A stretch of DNA of 51,296 nt from Actinomycetota bacterium. GTDB lineage: Bacteria; Actinomycetota; Actinomycetes; Actinomycetales; Microbacteriaceae. Made by a program: the position numbers and the translations under genes. Positions 8,227 to 17,568 of this stretch are shown piece after piece (positions within the stretch are counted from its first letter, which is position 1; each line of letters opens with the position of its first letter). The stretch lies in NCBI GenBank assembly GCA_020161315.1, contig JAIUOH010000025.1, positions 1 through 51,296 of the forward strand, written 5' to 3'. Below the pieces are notes generated by a model. It searched no databases and was not told the origin of the DNA. It saw only the letters and a list, made by a program, of their open reading frames with translations.

Positions 8227-8430
8227 CTTTTCTCCTCACTTCGGTGTGAGCGGAACGAGATCTCGCCCCTCACGCTCGTTCACTATTTGAACAGCACTTC
8301 TAACTATTGCACACTCAGCATAGGTTGAGTTCTCGAAAATGCCAAGCATCTGACACCAGCAAACAAGCCGGGGCCGAATAACGCAATAATTAACTGAGGA
8401 TCGTTAGATCGAGAGTAAGGACCCCCGGCT
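8227..8430. promoter_or_regulatory. Divergent intergenic region, monooxygenase / AAA+ pair
   Basis: 204 bp between divergent genes, more AT-rich in the middle than the coding DNA, so promoters for both directions are expected here. The ribosome-binding sites are visible at both ends (GAGGAG for the monooxygenase, AAGGA for the AAA+ gene). GATCG repeats around 8400-8414 are short and of unclear meaning. No operator could be assigned. Confidence 0.5.
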
Positions 8431-9828
8431 TTGTCAGAACTCATTGATTCGCTCACGGAGGTGCTGCGCGCAAACCCAAACGCGACACCGCTGCGACTAC
8501 ATCTCGCTGAACTACTTTTGAACGACGGGCAGCGCACGCGCGCCATCGCTGAGCTCGGCATCGTACTCGGCGAGGATCCGGCAAACGCGCAGGCGAAAGA
8601 CCTGTTGCAGCGAGCGATCAGCGTACCGACTGCACCCGCGCCGCCATCCGCGCCCGAGGCGCCGACCGCATCGGAGGCGCCAGCCTCTCCCGAAACTCAT
8701 GCTGAGGCTGCGGGCAGCAGCGCCCCCGCAGGGCGCGAAGCAATCGACTGGGCGAAGCACGAGGCCGAGCTTGGCCTAGACGTTGCTCCCCCGTTCGTAA
8801 ACACCAGTCTCGATAATCTCAAGGGCCACGCTGACACCGGCAAAGACAACCCAAGCAGCGTCGCTGCAGACGACGTGGACGAAGACGGCTACATCGTGGT
8901 CGGCGGCGGCGAAGACCCCAAGTTCTTCGAAGAACCCCAGCCCGAGCGCATCACGCTCGCTGACGTTGGCGGCCTCGAGCAGGTGAAGAATCGTCTGCGC
9001 CTCGCCTTTCTCGAGCCCATGCGCAACCCCGAGATCGCGAAGGCCTACGGCAAGAGCCTGCGCGGCGGGCTGTTGCTCTACGGCCCACCCGGCACCGGTA
9101 AGACGTTTCTCGCGCGCGCTATTGCCGGCGAACTCGACGCGAAGTTTCTCAGCATCACCATCGCCGACATTCTCGACGGCATCATGGGCGAAAGCGAAAA
9201 GAATGTGCGACGCATCTTCGAGCGCGCCAGAGACCTCGCTCCCTGCGTGCTCTTCATCGACGAGCTCGACTCGCTCGGCGGCAAACGCTCGGGCTACTCG
9301 AACATGGGCTGGATGCGCAACGTCGTCAACCAGATGCTGCAAGAGATGGACGGGGTCGGTGCCGACAACGACGGCGTGTTCATTCTCGCAGCGACCAACC
9401 ACCCGTGGGATGTCGATAACGCCCTGTTGCGCCCCGGCCGCTTCGACCGCGTGGTGCTGGTCACCGCGCCAGATCCGATCGCCCGCGGCGAGATTCTGAA
9501 GCACGCGTTCAAGGATCGCCCAATCGCTGGCATCGATCTCGCCGAGGTGGTTGAGGCGACCCATGGCTTCTCTGGCGCCGACCTCACCCATCTCGCGGCA
9601 TCAGCCGCAGAGCTCGCGATGAGCGACTCCATTCTCAACGGCGAGCTGCGTCCCATCGGCATGGGAGATATTCGCGCGGCCCTTGGCGAGGTCAAGCCGA
9701 GCACCGGCCCGTGGTTGCAAAGCGCCCGCAACGTGGTCGATTTTGCAAACGCTGACGGCCGCTACGACGACCTCAAGGATTACCTCGAGGCTGAAGCAAA
9801 GCACAAGCCAAAGAAACAGAAGTGGTAA
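8431..9828 (+). CDS. TPR-AAA+ ATPase
   Basis: 465 residues. Residues 1-62 form a short TPR-like helical repeat; 63-170 are Pro/Ala/Glu-rich linker; 172-440 are a classical AAA domain. Walker A is G218-PPGTGK-T225, Walker B CVLFIDE with D277-E278, sensor 1 N323, and arginine fingers R334 and R337 (LLRPGRFDR). The domain looks like the Vps4/spastin/FtsH clade rather than the clamp-loader or CbxX clade. In pore loop 1, where Vps4-type proteins have Lys-Trp/Tyr before Val/Met-Gly-Glu, this protein reads DGIMGESEK with I251 at the aromatic position. TTG start at 8431 with AAGGA nine bases upstream. The downstream membrane TPR gene overlaps by seven bases, so the two are almost certainly partners. 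Substrate unknown. Confidence 0.85.
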   Translation: MSELIDSLTEVLRANPNATPLRLHLAELLLNDGQRTRAIAELGIVLGEDPANAQAKDLLQRAISVPTAPAPPSAPEAPTASEAPASPETHAEAAGSSAPAGREAIDWAKHEAELGLDVAPPFVNTSLDNLKGHADTGKDNPSSVAADDVDEDGYIVVGGGEDPKFFEEPQPERITLADVGGLEQVKNRLRLAFLEPMRNPEIAKAYGKSLRGGLLLYGPPGTGKTFLARAIAGELDAKFLSITIADILDGIMGESEKNVRRIFERARDLAPCVLFIDELDSLGGKRSGYSNMGWMRNVVNQMLQEMDGVGADNDGVFILAATNHPWDVDNALLRPGRFDRVVLVTAPDPIARGEILKHAFKDRPIAGIDLAEVVEATHGFSGADLTHLAASAAELAMSDSILNGELRPIGMGDIRAALGEVKPSTGPWLQSARNVVDFANADGRYDDLKDYLEAEAKHKPKKQKW

Positions 9829-11546
9829 ACAGCGAGGCCTCTGAACAGGCCGCAAATGCGGCCATGCAACGCGCCGATCTGCTCGTCTCGCAAGACAGAG
9901 AAGAAGAGGCGCTCGCACTGCTCGGCGAGGCGCTGCAGGGCGACCCTGAGCATGTGCGATTACTCACGCACTACGCCTGGGTGCTCATCAGGCTAGACCG
10001 CTACACCGAAGCGCTCCAGTTCACGGAGCAGGTGCTTTCGCTTTCACCCGACCACTCACCGGCCGAGTTTCAGCGCGCACAGGCCCTGCACGGCCTCGGC
10101 GAGATCGCAGGCGCTGAAGAGGCCGCGCTGCGCGGGCTCGAGCAAGAGCCCGAAGATGTGTCGTTTCACCTGCTGTACGCGAGGCTGCTGGCAACCAAGC
10201 TGGGCAGGGGCAAGCAGAAGAAAGTCAGGCGAGCTCTCGCGCTCTCGCACGTCGACACAGCGCTCGAGCTTGATCCCGAGAACCCCCAGACATTTCTGCG
10301 CGCGGCCCAGGTCATGCGCCTGCTCAAGAACAACGATCTCGCTGGCCACTACATAGCGCAAGGCCTGGCACTTGCGCCTGAGCACATGGGCTTGCTCACC
10401 GAGCGCGCCTCGCTCGCTATTGAGACGGTAGAAACGGGCGGCCGTTACGACCTCACCACCCGGCCAACCTTCGAGATGGCGGAAGCCAACAAGCTGCTGC
10501 AACTCGACCCGCAACACGTGGGTGCTCGCCGCACCATGTTCGGTGGGCTGTGGTACGAGCTCGCACGCTTCACCGAGGGGCCGCTTGCTCTGATCGCGGT
10601 GCTCGCCCTCTCGTACGGCGGCACTTTTGTGGCAGACGGCGACGTGCGGGTAGCCTGGCCATTCGCACTGGTGGTTGCGATCTACGGCGGCATCAGAATC
10701 GCGAAGGCGTCGATCGTTTCTTCACCGGCAAACAAAGGTGTTGTGCGCGCGCTCACTCACGAGACGCGCTTCGCCGGGCTCAGGCGCTGGCTCACCGCGT
10801 TCGCGTGGTGCGTGCTTGCCGGAGGCACCATCGGTTTGTTGTTCGTGCGCGACTCGGTCGCCATTCGCTGGATCATTGTTGCCCTCGCCGTTGCGGCGTT
10901 TGCCTCATTCTGCGCGAGCGTGCTCACGCACCTCGCGTACGCAGACGCCGCGAGGCGTTTCGGCGCGTTCGACAGCGACACCAACAGCCTCGTGCGGCTC
11001 GCAGACGAACGAAGCCTGCTGCGCGCGCAGGGGTGGTTTCGGGTGATTGGTCTGGTTGGCGTCTGGGTGGCCTCATTCGCAGTAGCCAACGCACGCGAAG
11101 ACGCACCCTCTGTGGCCTTCATCGCGGTCGGCGCGCTTCTTCTACTGCTGCCTATCGCGATCTTCGCGTTGAGACGGTTCGAGCGAGAGCTACGGGGCGG
11201 GCTGCCCGAGACAACCGACGTACTGAAAGAGACCTATCGCACGCCAGGCGTCCTTGGGCTTGCCTTTGCGGGCCTTGTAGGCATCGCGGCCATCGCGATC
11301 CTCGCCACAAACATCGCGAGGGTGCCCGTACTGCCAAACGAATACGACGCGATCGGCAAATACGAGGCTCACGAGCGAGCGACTACCGACGACGATTGCC
11401 CCGCGAGCGGCGGCAGGCGAGACACTAGCCGCCTGCGCTGCCTCTACGAGAAGCGGCAAGATCTGCAGCAGCAAATGGAAGAGATCGCTGAGCGAACCAA
11501 CGCTTTGCCCGAGCTTGAGGCACCAGACACCAGTCATCTCGGCTGA
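9822..11546 (+). CDS. TPR-repeat polytopic membrane protein, partner of the AAA+ ATPase
   Basis: 574 residues, not recognised as a named protein. Residues 12-240 are TPR repeats (for example ALALLGEALQGDPEHVRLLTHYAWVLI and EALQFTEQVLSLSPDHSPAEFQRAQAL). About seven hydrophobic segments follow near 253-271, 277-295, 323-341, 347-369, 405-424, 430-448 and 476-497. A 75-residue polar tail carries the pattern C-x(n)-C (DDDCPAS...LRCLYEK) and a coiled-coil-like helix. With a cytoplasmic TPR domain and an odd number of helices the tail would be outside, where the two Cys could form a disulfide. GTG start overlaps the ATPase stop region (GTGGTAA). A scaffold that docks the ATPase at the membrane is the natural inference; function unknown. 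Confidence 0.8.
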   Translation: MVNSEASEQAANAAMQRADLLVSQDREEEALALLGEALQGDPEHVRLLTHYAWVLIRLDRYTEALQFTEQVLSLSPDHSPAEFQRAQALHGLGEIAGAEEAALRGLEQEPEDVSFHLLYARLLATKLGRGKQKKVRRALALSHVDTALELDPENPQTFLRAAQVMRLLKNNDLAGHYIAQGLALAPEHMGLLTERASLAIETVETGGRYDLTTRPTFEMAEANKLLQLDPQHVGARRTMFGGLWYELARFTEGPLALIAVLALSYGGTFVADGDVRVAWPFALVVAIYGGIRIAKASIVSSPANKGVVRALTHETRFAGLRRWLTAFAWCVLAGGTIGLLFVRDSVAIRWIIVALAVAAFASFCASVLTHLAYADAARRFGAFDSDTNSLVRLADERSLLRAQGWFRVIGLVGVWVASFAVANAREDAPSVAFIAVGALLLLLPIAIFALRRFERELRGGLPETTDVLKETYRTPGVLGLAFAGLVGIAAIAILATNIARVPVLPNEYDAIGKYEAHERATTDDDCPASGGRRDTSRLRCLYEKRQDLQQQMEEIAERTNALPELEAPDTSHLG

Positions 11547-11567
11547 GCCGCGAGGTGCGCTTCCCCG

Positions 11568-12044
11568 TTATTCGCCGAGGTGCTTGCGAGCCGAAATCGC
11601 GCGATCAGACTCGCGCTTGTCTTGCTTCTCGCGCAGCGTCTGCCGCTTGTCGTACTCTTTCTTGCCCTTTGCGAGCGCAATCTCGACCTTTGCGCGGCCG
11701 TCAAGAAAGTAGAGCTGCAGCGGCACGATCGTCATGCCGCCCTCGCGGGTCTTCTGGTGCAGCTTGTCGATCTGCTGGCGGTGCAGCAGCAGCTTGCGTT
11801 TGCGGCGCGGCGCGTGGTTGGTCCACGAACCGTTCAGGTACTCGGGAATGTAGGCAGCATCGAGCCACGCTTCACCCCGCTCGATGAACACGTACCCGTC
11901 GACCAATGAGGCGCGACCCATGCGCAGCGATTTGACCTCGCTGCCGGTGAGCACGAGCCCAGCCTCGTAGGTGTCGAGAATGTGATAGTCGTGCCGCGCC
12001 TTCTTGTTCGACGCGATCAGTTTCTGACCCGTCTCTTTTGGCAT
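11568..12044 (-). CDS. smpB: SsrA-binding protein SmpB
   Basis: 158 residues, standard length. The N-terminal beta-barrel region ([39 protein letters not shown]) and the basic C-terminal tail ([22 protein letters not shown]) are diagnostic. It delivers tmRNA and its Ala to stalled ribosomes. Last gene of the prfB-ftsE-ftsX-smpB run, 55 bp after ftsX. The tmRNA gene itself, often nearby, is not in this window. Convergent with the TPR membrane protein gene with only 21 bp between them. Confidence 0.97.
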   Translation of the reverse strand: MPKETGQKLIASNKKARHDYHILDTYEAGLVLTGSEVKSLRMGRASLVDGYVFIERGEAWLDAAYIPEYLNGSWTNHAPRRKRKLLLHRQQIDKLHQKTREGGMTIVPLQLYFLDGRAKVEIALAKGKKEYDKRQTLREKQDKRESDRAISARKHLGE

Positions 12045-12099
12045 AGCAGACAGTCTATCGGCGCAGCCGAGATCCCGCGTGCCAAAACAGGGAACGGCG

Positions 12100-13014
12100 C
12101 TAGACGCGCAGGTACCTGCTAATCGCGACCTTCGCCGCGATCGCGCTGAGCACGATACCCACGCCGATCAGGATCGGCGGCACGATCAACGACTGCTCAA
12201 CCGTGATGTAGCTCGTGAATGGCACATTCTGCACCAGGAAGCCCTGCACAAAGAACTTCACAATGGCGACAGAAGCCACGCTTGCTACCACCGCGCCGAC
12301 GAGCGCCGCGACGATACCCTCGATGATGAACGGCGTCTGGATGAACCTGTTCGAGGCACCCACGAGTCTCATGATGCCGATCTCGCGGCGTCTCGAGAAG
12401 GCAGACAGTCGAATGGTCGTCGAGATCAGCAGCACCGCGGCCACGAGCATGAGGCCCGCGATCGCGATCGCCGTGTAGCTGGCAACGCCAAGGAAGAGGA
12501 AGATGCGGTCGAGCAGGCTGCGCTGATCGCTCACGCTCTGCACCCCTGGCACGCCAGAGAAGGTCTCTTGAATAATCGCCGAGCGCGACGGGTCTTTCAG
12601 CTTCACCCAGAACGTCTGATTAAGCTGCTCTGGTTTTGTGATGTCGAGAATCGGGTTGCCAGCGAACTGCTTCTGAAACTCTTTGTAGGCCTGATCGTGG
12701 TCGACAAAGAAGAAGTCCTCGATGTATGGCTTCAGCACAGAAGAGTTCAGCGCGTCTTTGACTGCCTTGATCTGGTCTTCGCTGACGTCTGTTCCATCAC
12801 AGGTGGCGCTCTGGTCAAAGTCAGTGCAGAGGTAGACCGCCACCTGGGCGCGGTCGTACCAGAACGTCTTCATCTGCTGCACCTGCAGCTGCATCAGAAT
12901 CGCGGCACCCACAAAGGTCAGCGACACAGAGGTGACGAGCACCACAGAGATAACCACCGAGAGGTTGCGGCGCAGGCCGTTCCAGACCTCGCCGAGCACT
13001 AGTCCGAGCCTCAT
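12100..13014 (-). CDS. ftsX: Cell division protein FtsX
   Basis: 304 residues. One N-terminal membrane helix ([21 protein letters not shown]), a large extracytoplasmic loop of about 140 residues containing two Cys ([12 protein letters not shown]), then three further helices with the FtsX-type [15 protein letters not shown] motif between them. It couples FtsE ATP hydrolysis to peptidoglycan hydrolases outside the cell. Start overlaps the FtsE stop by four bases. The Cys pair in the loop could form a disulfide. Confidence 0.96.
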   Translation of the reverse strand: MRLGLVLGEVWNGLRRNLSVVISVVLVTSVSLTFVGAAILMQLQVQQMKTFWYDRAQVAVYLCTDFDQSATCDGTDVSEDQIKAVKDALNSSVLKPYIEDFFFVDHDQAYKEFQKQFAGNPILDITKPEQLNQTFWVKLKDPSRSAIIQETFSGVPGVQSVSDQRSLLDRIFLFLGVASYTAIAIAGLMLVAAVLLISTTIRLSAFSRRREIGIMRLVGASNRFIQTPFIIEGIVAALVGAVVASVASVAIVKFFVQGFLVQNVPFTSYITVEQSLIVPPILIGVGIVLSAIAAKVAISRYLRV

Positions 13015-14177
13015 CGTACGGGCCCCACATCTGTCTGATCGTCGGGCATCAACCCGAGCGCCTCGGCGTAGCTGCCGGGTGGCGGCGCAAGTTTTGGTTT
13101 CGCGTCTGCTTCTGGGCGATCAGTGCGCACCGTCAAGTCAAGCTCTGCGGGGAGCGCTGATTCGTGCGCCGCGGGCTCGGGGGTGGCCGTTTCACGCTCA
13201 TGGGCGAGGATCGGAGCCGCGGCCTGCGTGACCTGCGCCTGCGGCTGGGGCGCGGCTTCTGGCGCGCTGGTCACGGCCGGGGCCGCCTCAGTCTCTGGCT
13301 GGGTCGCCTGTGGCTCTGCCGTGACCGCTTCTGGCGCTGCCGGCAGCTCAAACTCGAGCTCCTCCGGGCTGAGCTGCCCCTCTGGCGCCTCGATCGGATC
13401 GACGTCTGCAGCGAGCGTGGCCCGCACCTGGTCTTCGCTCGTGCGCAACACGTGCACGCCAGATTCAGTGAGATCGCCAAGGTCGATCGATGCGGTTTCG
13501 CCGTAGCCGCCGCGCTGCTCATCGCGCACGACGATGCCCTGTGAGAGCTCGATCACGCGCTGCTGCATGATGTCGACGAAGGTCGCTTCGTGGGTGGCCA
13601 TGACGACTGTGGTGCCAGACGCGTTGATCGCGCGCAGCAGCTGCATGATGCCAAGACTTGTTGCCGGGTCGAGGTTACCCGTCGGCTCGTCTGCGAGCAA
13701 GATAGCCGGCTTGTTGACGATCGCACGCGCAATGGCGACGCGCTGCTGTTCACCGCCCGAGAGCTCGTGTGGAAAGCGCTTTGCCTTGCCGCCCAGGCCG
13801 ACCATCTCGAGCACGTCGGGCACAGCCTCTTGGATGAAGCCGCGCGATTTACCGATAACCTGCAGCGAGAACGCCACGTTGTCGTACACGGTCTTGTTGG
13901 TGAGCAGACGGAAGTCTTGAAACACCACGCCGAGGTTTCGACGGAAGTAGGGCACCTTGCGGTTTGAGATCTTGCCGAGGTCGTGGCCGAGCACGTGAAT
14001 ACGACCGGTGCTTGGCTGCTCCTCTCGCAGAATCAATCGCAGGCAGCTCGACTTGCCCGAGCCAGATGCACCGACAATGAAGACGAACTCGCCTCGGTCG
14101 ATATTCAGGCTCACGCGATCGAGCGCAGGGCGCTTGGTGCCCCGGTACTTTTTGCTGACGCTCTCGAAAAGGATCAT
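13011..14177 (-). CDS. ftsE: Cell division ATP-binding protein FtsE with long C-terminal extension
   Basis: 388 residues against about 225-230 for typical FtsE. Residues 1-222 are a complete ABC ATPase: Walker A G36-ASGSGK-S43, signature LSGGEQQR (139-146), Walker B ILLADEP (159-165) and switch H196. Residues 223-388 are an added low-complexity tail rich in Ala, Pro, Glu and Gln, ending in a less repetitive stretch ([19 protein letters not shown]). The frame continues without interruption to the ftsX start (ATGA overlap), so the tail is real coding sequence. It may bind another division protein; this is inference. It drives FtsX conformational changes at the septum. Confidence 0.95.
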   Translation of the reverse strand: MILFESVSKKYRGTKRPALDRVSLNIDRGEFVFIVGASGSGKSSCLRLILREEQPSTGRIHVLGHDLGKISNRKVPYFRRNLGVVFQDFRLLTNKTVYDNVAFSLQVIGKSRGFIQEAVPDVLEMVGLGGKAKRFPHELSGGEQQRVAIARAIVNKPAILLADEPTGNLDPATSLGIMQLLRAINASGTTVVMATHEATFVDIMQQRVIELSQGIVVRDEQRGGYGETASIDLGDLTESGVHVLRTSEDQVRATLAADVDPIEAPEGQLSPEELEFELPAAPEAVTAEPQATQPETEAAPAVTSAPEAAPQPQAQVTQAAAPILAHERETATPEPAAHESALPAELDLTVRTDRPEADAKPKLAPPPGSYAEALGLMPDDQTDVGPVR

Positions 14178-14244
14178 GACGCGTTTGACCCTACGCGCCC
14201 CCGCGGGCCCGGGCGCGACGGCGCGCCGAACGCACAGCTACCAG

Positions 14245-15351
14245 CTAGTCTTTCTTGAGCGAGCGCCAGCGAATGCCTGCCGCGATAAAGCCATCGAGGT
14301 CGCCGTCAAATACGGCGTCAGGCTGCGAGCTTTCGTGCCCCGTGCGCAGGTCTTTCACGAGCTGCTGGCCGTAAAGAAAGTACGAGCGAATCTGGTCGCC
14401 CCAGCTCGCGGTGACCGAACCGGCGAGCTCCTTCTTTTTCGCCGCCTCTTGCTCACGCTGTAGGAGCAGCAGGCGGGTCTGCAGCACGCGCATGGCCGCA
14501 GCACGGTTCTGAATCTGGCTCTTCTCGTTCTGCATCGACACGACGATGCCCGTGGGCAAGTGAGTGATGCGCACTGCCGAGTCGGTAGTATTCACCGACT
14601 GGCCGCCGGGGCCCGACGAACGGTAGACGTCAACGCGAATATCACCCTCTGGCACGTCAACAGAGGTTGCCTCTTCGAGCAGTGGTATCACCTCGACACC
14701 CGCGAAGCTGGTCTGGCGCTTGTCTGCAGACCCGAAGGGGCTGATCCTTGCCAGGCGGTGTGTGCCGGCCTCGACTGAGAGCGTGCCAAACGCATAGGGG
14801 GCATCGATCTCAAACGTTGCCGACTTGATGCCCGCGCCCTCGGCATAGCTCGTGTCGAGCACCTTGGTGGTGTAGTCGTGCTGCTCTGCCCAGCGCAGGT
14901 ACATGCGGAGCAGCATTTCGGCGAAGTCGGTGGCGTCGTCACCGCCCGCGCCCGAGCGAATGGTCACCACGGCAGATCGCTCGTCGTACTCGCCCGAGAG
15001 CATGGTCTGCACCTCAAGCGCAGAGACCATCGCCTCGATGTCGGTGAGTTCAGCCGCGGCCTCGGCCTCGGTCGACTCGTCGTCCATCTCGCGGGCCAGT
15101 TCTACGAGCACCTCGAGGTCGTCAATGCGCGACTCGACGCCGCGCAACTTGGTCACGCGAGCCTTGTGGTGGCTGAGCTTGCTCGTTACCTTCTGAGCCG
15201 CCTCAGGGTCGTCCCAGAGGCCGGGGGCAGCCGCCTGTTCTTCAAGCTCGATGATCTCTCGCTCGAGGCGCTCGAGATCTAGCACCGCCGCAATGTCGGC
15301 GTAGGTGGAACGGAGGGCGCGAATGCGGGCGCTGAAGTCGATATCGAGCAT
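14245..15351 (-). CDS. prfB: Peptide chain release factor 2
   Basis: 368 residues. The stop-codon reading tripeptide is S204-P-F206 ([16 protein letters not shown]), diagnostic for RF2 (UGA/UAA), and the catalytic GGQ is at 249-251. The frame is continuous from [13 protein letters not shown], so the autoregulatory +1 frameshift found near codon 26 in many bacteria is absent. Heads the prfB-ftsE-ftsX-smpB run typical of Actinobacteria. Confidence 0.97.
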   Translation of the reverse strand: MLDIDFSARIRALRSTYADIAAVLDLERLEREIIELEEQAAAPGLWDDPEAAQKVTSKLSHHKARVTKLRGVESRIDDLEVLVELAREMDDESTEAEAAAELTDIEAMVSALEVQTMLSGEYDERSAVVTIRSGAGGDDATDFAEMLLRMYLRWAEQHDYTTKVLDTSYAEGAGIKSATFEIDAPYAFGTLSVEAGTHRLARISPFGSADKRQTSFAGVEVIPLLEEATSVDVPEGDIRVDVYRSSGPGGQSVNTTDSAVRITHLPTGIVVSMQNEKSQIQNRAAAMRVLQTRLLLLQREQEAAKKKELAGSVTASWGDQIRSYFLYGQQLVKDLRTGHESSQPDAVFDGDLDGFIAAGIRWRSLKKD

Positions 15352-15373
15352 GATGCCTTTAAGCTTACTGCGC

Positions 15374-16810
15374 TCAGATCACGGCGTCTTCGTGCACTTG
15401 CAGCGCTCCCTCCCTGGGCTCGGCCGTCCACGCTTGCTCAAGCACACGCACCGAGGCCACGAGGTCGTCTTCGCTCGCCGAGAATGGCAGTCGCACAAAT
15501 CGTTCGAATACCCCCGGGCTACCGAAGCGTGGGCCGGGCGTGAGCTGGAGCCCGAGCCTTGCGCACTCCCTGCTCAGCGCCGAGCTGCGCTGTGCGCCGA
15601 GATCGGCCCACACGCAGGCCCCACCCTCAGCATGAGAAAGCCGCCAATCGGGCAGCAACGCCGCGACCTGCTCGGTGAGCAGCCGGTGCCGAGCGGTCAG
15701 CGAGCGCGTGCGGTACTCCAGAATCTCGTCATAGCGCTCGAGCGCCAGCGCTGCGAGCACTTGCTCCCAACTGCCGGTACCGAGATCGCCGATTCTTCTT
15801 GAAACTTCGAGTCTCGCGATCATCTCGGGCGACGCTCGAATCCACCCGATACGGAGCCCACCCCAAACGGTCTTGCCGAGCGAACCCACGGTGAGTACCC
15901 GATCCTCTTCGTGTGCGTGCGCAGCCGACGCGGCAAACGGCAGCACCGAACGACGCTCACTGAGCGTGAGCTCGGCCGTGGTCTCATCGACCACAACGTA
16001 GCCGCCCTGCGCGCTGAGCTCGGTAAGCAGCTGCGTACGCAGCTCTGATGGCATGCTGAGGCCGGTCGGATTGTGATGGTCTGGAATGAGATAGCTCAGG
16101 CGCGGTGAGGTGCGGCGCACGGTTTCAATCACCGCCACAGCATCGTGACCGTGCAGACCAACAGGCAGCTCAGCGACAAGCGCCCCCGTTGCGGCGAGCG
16201 CCTCGCGAGCGTGGGGGTAGCTTGGTGATTCGATCAGGCTGCGGTCACCCCTCGAGAGCAGCGTTCTCGCGATCAAGAAGATGGCGTGCTGCGCGCCAAG
16301 CGTCACCATGATCTGCCCGGGTGACGTGGCGAGTCCTCGCGCGGTGTAGCGCGCGGCGATCGCCTCCCGCAGCTCCGATCTGCCGAGGGTGTCGTACCCC
16401 GTTGTCAAGAATGTGTCGGGGTGCTGGGCGAACGCCTGGGCACCGAGCTCTTGTAGCCCTGACCAGGGTTCGGGGCAGGCCGCCGAAAGATCGAGCGCAA
16501 ACTGCTGCCCCGCTGCCGGGGTCTCCCCCGCTGCGGGCCTGGGTGCTCGAATCACCGTTCCCGAGCCCTGGCGGGTCAGAGCCACCCCCGTCTCGCGCAG
16601 CCGCTGATAGCTGGCGCTGACCGTGGTGCGGCTCAGGCCGAGCTCTTCGGCGAGCGGTCGCTCAGCTGGCAGCGCGGCACCGGGCACCACGGCTCCGTCG
16701 CGCACAAGCAGCTCGATGCTTGAGGCGAGTTCAAGGTAGCCGTGGCCCTCGCCTCGCCAGTTGCCAAGCAGCTGCGTGAGGCGGCGTGCCGAAACCCGAT
16801 GCGCGATCAT
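15374..16810 (-). CDS. MocR/PdxR-type GntR regulator with aminotransferase domain
   Basis: 478 residues: a GntR winged helix-turn-helix (about 20-88, with [19 protein letters not shown]), a linker, and a fold-type I aminotransferase domain. The PLP lysine is K313 ([14 protein letters not shown]), with N247-PTG (HHNPTG) and Y/D positions conserved. Such proteins sense PLP or an amino acid adduct and control vitamin B6, GABA, taurine or transport genes. It is divergent from a YczE-type gene, a linkage known for one MocR subgroup. The ATG begins directly after one arm of an 11-bp inverted repeat (16812-16822), so autoregulation is likely and the mRNA may be leaderless. Confidence 0.92.
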   Translation of the reverse strand: MIAHRVSARRLTQLLGNWRGEGHGYLELASSIELLVRDGAVVPGAALPAERPLAEELGLSRTTVSASYQRLRETGVALTRQGSGTVIRAPRPAAGETPAAGQQFALDLSAACPEPWSGLQELGAQAFAQHPDTFLTTGYDTLGRSELREAIAARYTARGLATSPGQIMVTLGAQHAIFLIARTLLSRGDRSLIESPSYPHAREALAATGALVAELPVGLHGHDAVAVIETVRRTSPRLSYLIPDHHNPTGLSMPSELRTQLLTELSAQGGYVVVDETTAELTLSERRSVLPFAASAAHAHEEDRVLTVGSLGKTVWGGLRIGWIRASPEMIARLEVSRRIGDLGTGSWEQVLAALALERYDEILEYRTRSLTARHRLLTEQVAALLPDWRLSHAEGGACVWADLGAQRSSALSRECARLGLQLTPGPRFGSPGVFERFVRLPFSASEDDLVASVRVLEQAWTAEPREGALQVHEDAVI

Positions 16811-16811
16811 A

Positions 16812-16865
16812 AGTCCACTTTAGGCAGATCGGCCCCTTGAATACCAGGCCAATTTAAAGTGGACT
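16812..16865. promoter_or_regulatory. Inverted-repeat operator between mocR-type and yczE-type genes
   Basis: AGTCCACTTTA at 16812-16822 is the exact reverse complement of TAAAGTGGACT at 16855-16865. Each arm abuts one gene: the left arm ends one base from the regulator ATG, the right arm lies six bases before the membrane-protein ATG. Each arm contains TAAAGT, a possible -10 element for the gene it faces. The symmetric placement suggests one regulator dimer or two monomers covering both promoters. Confidence 0.75.
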
Positions 16866-16871
16866 GTACCT

Positions 16872-17489
16872 ATGTTCTTGCGCCTGCTTCGCCTCATTCC
16901 CGGTCTTCTGCTGTACGGGGTCGCCGATGCGTTCATGATTGAAGCCGCAATCGGCGTCGATTCTTGGACGGTCTTTGCGCAGGGCATCTCGATTCACACT
17001 GGCCTCAGCATCGGCCTGCTCACCAACATCATTGGCCTGCTCGTGCTGCTGCTGTGGATCCCGTTGCGGCAGAAACCCGGCATCGGCACCGTACTGAACA
17101 TTCTCTTGGTGGGCCCTGGCATTGAGCTTGGGCTGTGGCTGCTGCCCACCCCCGATGCACTGTGGCTGCGGGTGGTGTTCTTCGTGATCGGCCTGCTGCT
17201 GCTCGCGGTAGCAAGTGGCATCTACATCGGCGCACACCTCGGCCCCGGCCCCCGCGACGGCCTCATGACTGGCATTCACGCACGCTTTGGCACGCCGCTC
17301 TGGATCGGTCGCACCGCAGTTGAGGTCACAGTGCTCGTGATCGGGTGGATCCTTGGCGGCAACGTCGGGGTCGGCACCGTCGCGTTTGCACTGCTCATTG
17401 GCCCGCTCTGCAACATCACGCTGCCATTGCTCGACCCGGTAGCAGCGAAGAAGCGACGCGAGGCGAAGCTGCTGGCCCCCGCCCCCTGA
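16872..17489 (+). CDS. YczE/YyaS/YitT family membrane protein
   Basis: 205 residues with five or six hydrophobic helices and the family hallmarks: RLIPGLLLYGVADAFMIEAAIG at the start, DSWTVFAQG, TNIIGLLVLLLWIPLRQKPGIGT, and GPGPRDGLMTG. Members are suspected exporters or channels; no substrate is proven. Its divergent MocR-type neighbour is the probable regulator. No Shine-Dalgarno sequence precedes the ATG; the operator half-site is there instead. Confidence 0.85.
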   Translation: MFLRLLRLIPGLLLYGVADAFMIEAAIGVDSWTVFAQGISIHTGLSIGLLTNIIGLLVLLLWIPLRQKPGIGTVLNILLVGPGIELGLWLLPTPDALWLRVVFFVIGLLLLAVASGIYIGAHLGPGPRDGLMTGIHARFGTPLWIGRTAVEVTVLVIGWILGGNVGVGTVAFALLIGPLCNITLPLLDPVAAKKRREAKLLAPAP

Positions 17490-17496
17490 AACGCAT

Positions 17497-17539
17497 CGTG
17501 CCCCCATTCCCCTCGACTGGCTCGGGGTACGGGGGCACG
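17497..17539. terminator. Terminator between converging yczE-type and permease genes
   Basis: CGTGCCCCCATTCCCC pairs with GGGGTACGGGGGCACG across an 11-base loop, with nine perfect outer pairs, a small internal mismatch, and four inner pairs. It lies between convergent stop codons and can serve both directions. No clear T-run. Confidence 0.7.
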
Positions 17540-17568
17540 AAGTGCGATCCTCGACGAAAGCTACTGAG

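Noticed and set aside
8431-9828. EccA-type ESX secretion ATPase
   Set aside because: EccA has a CbxX-type AAA domain and ESX neighbours; neither is seen here.
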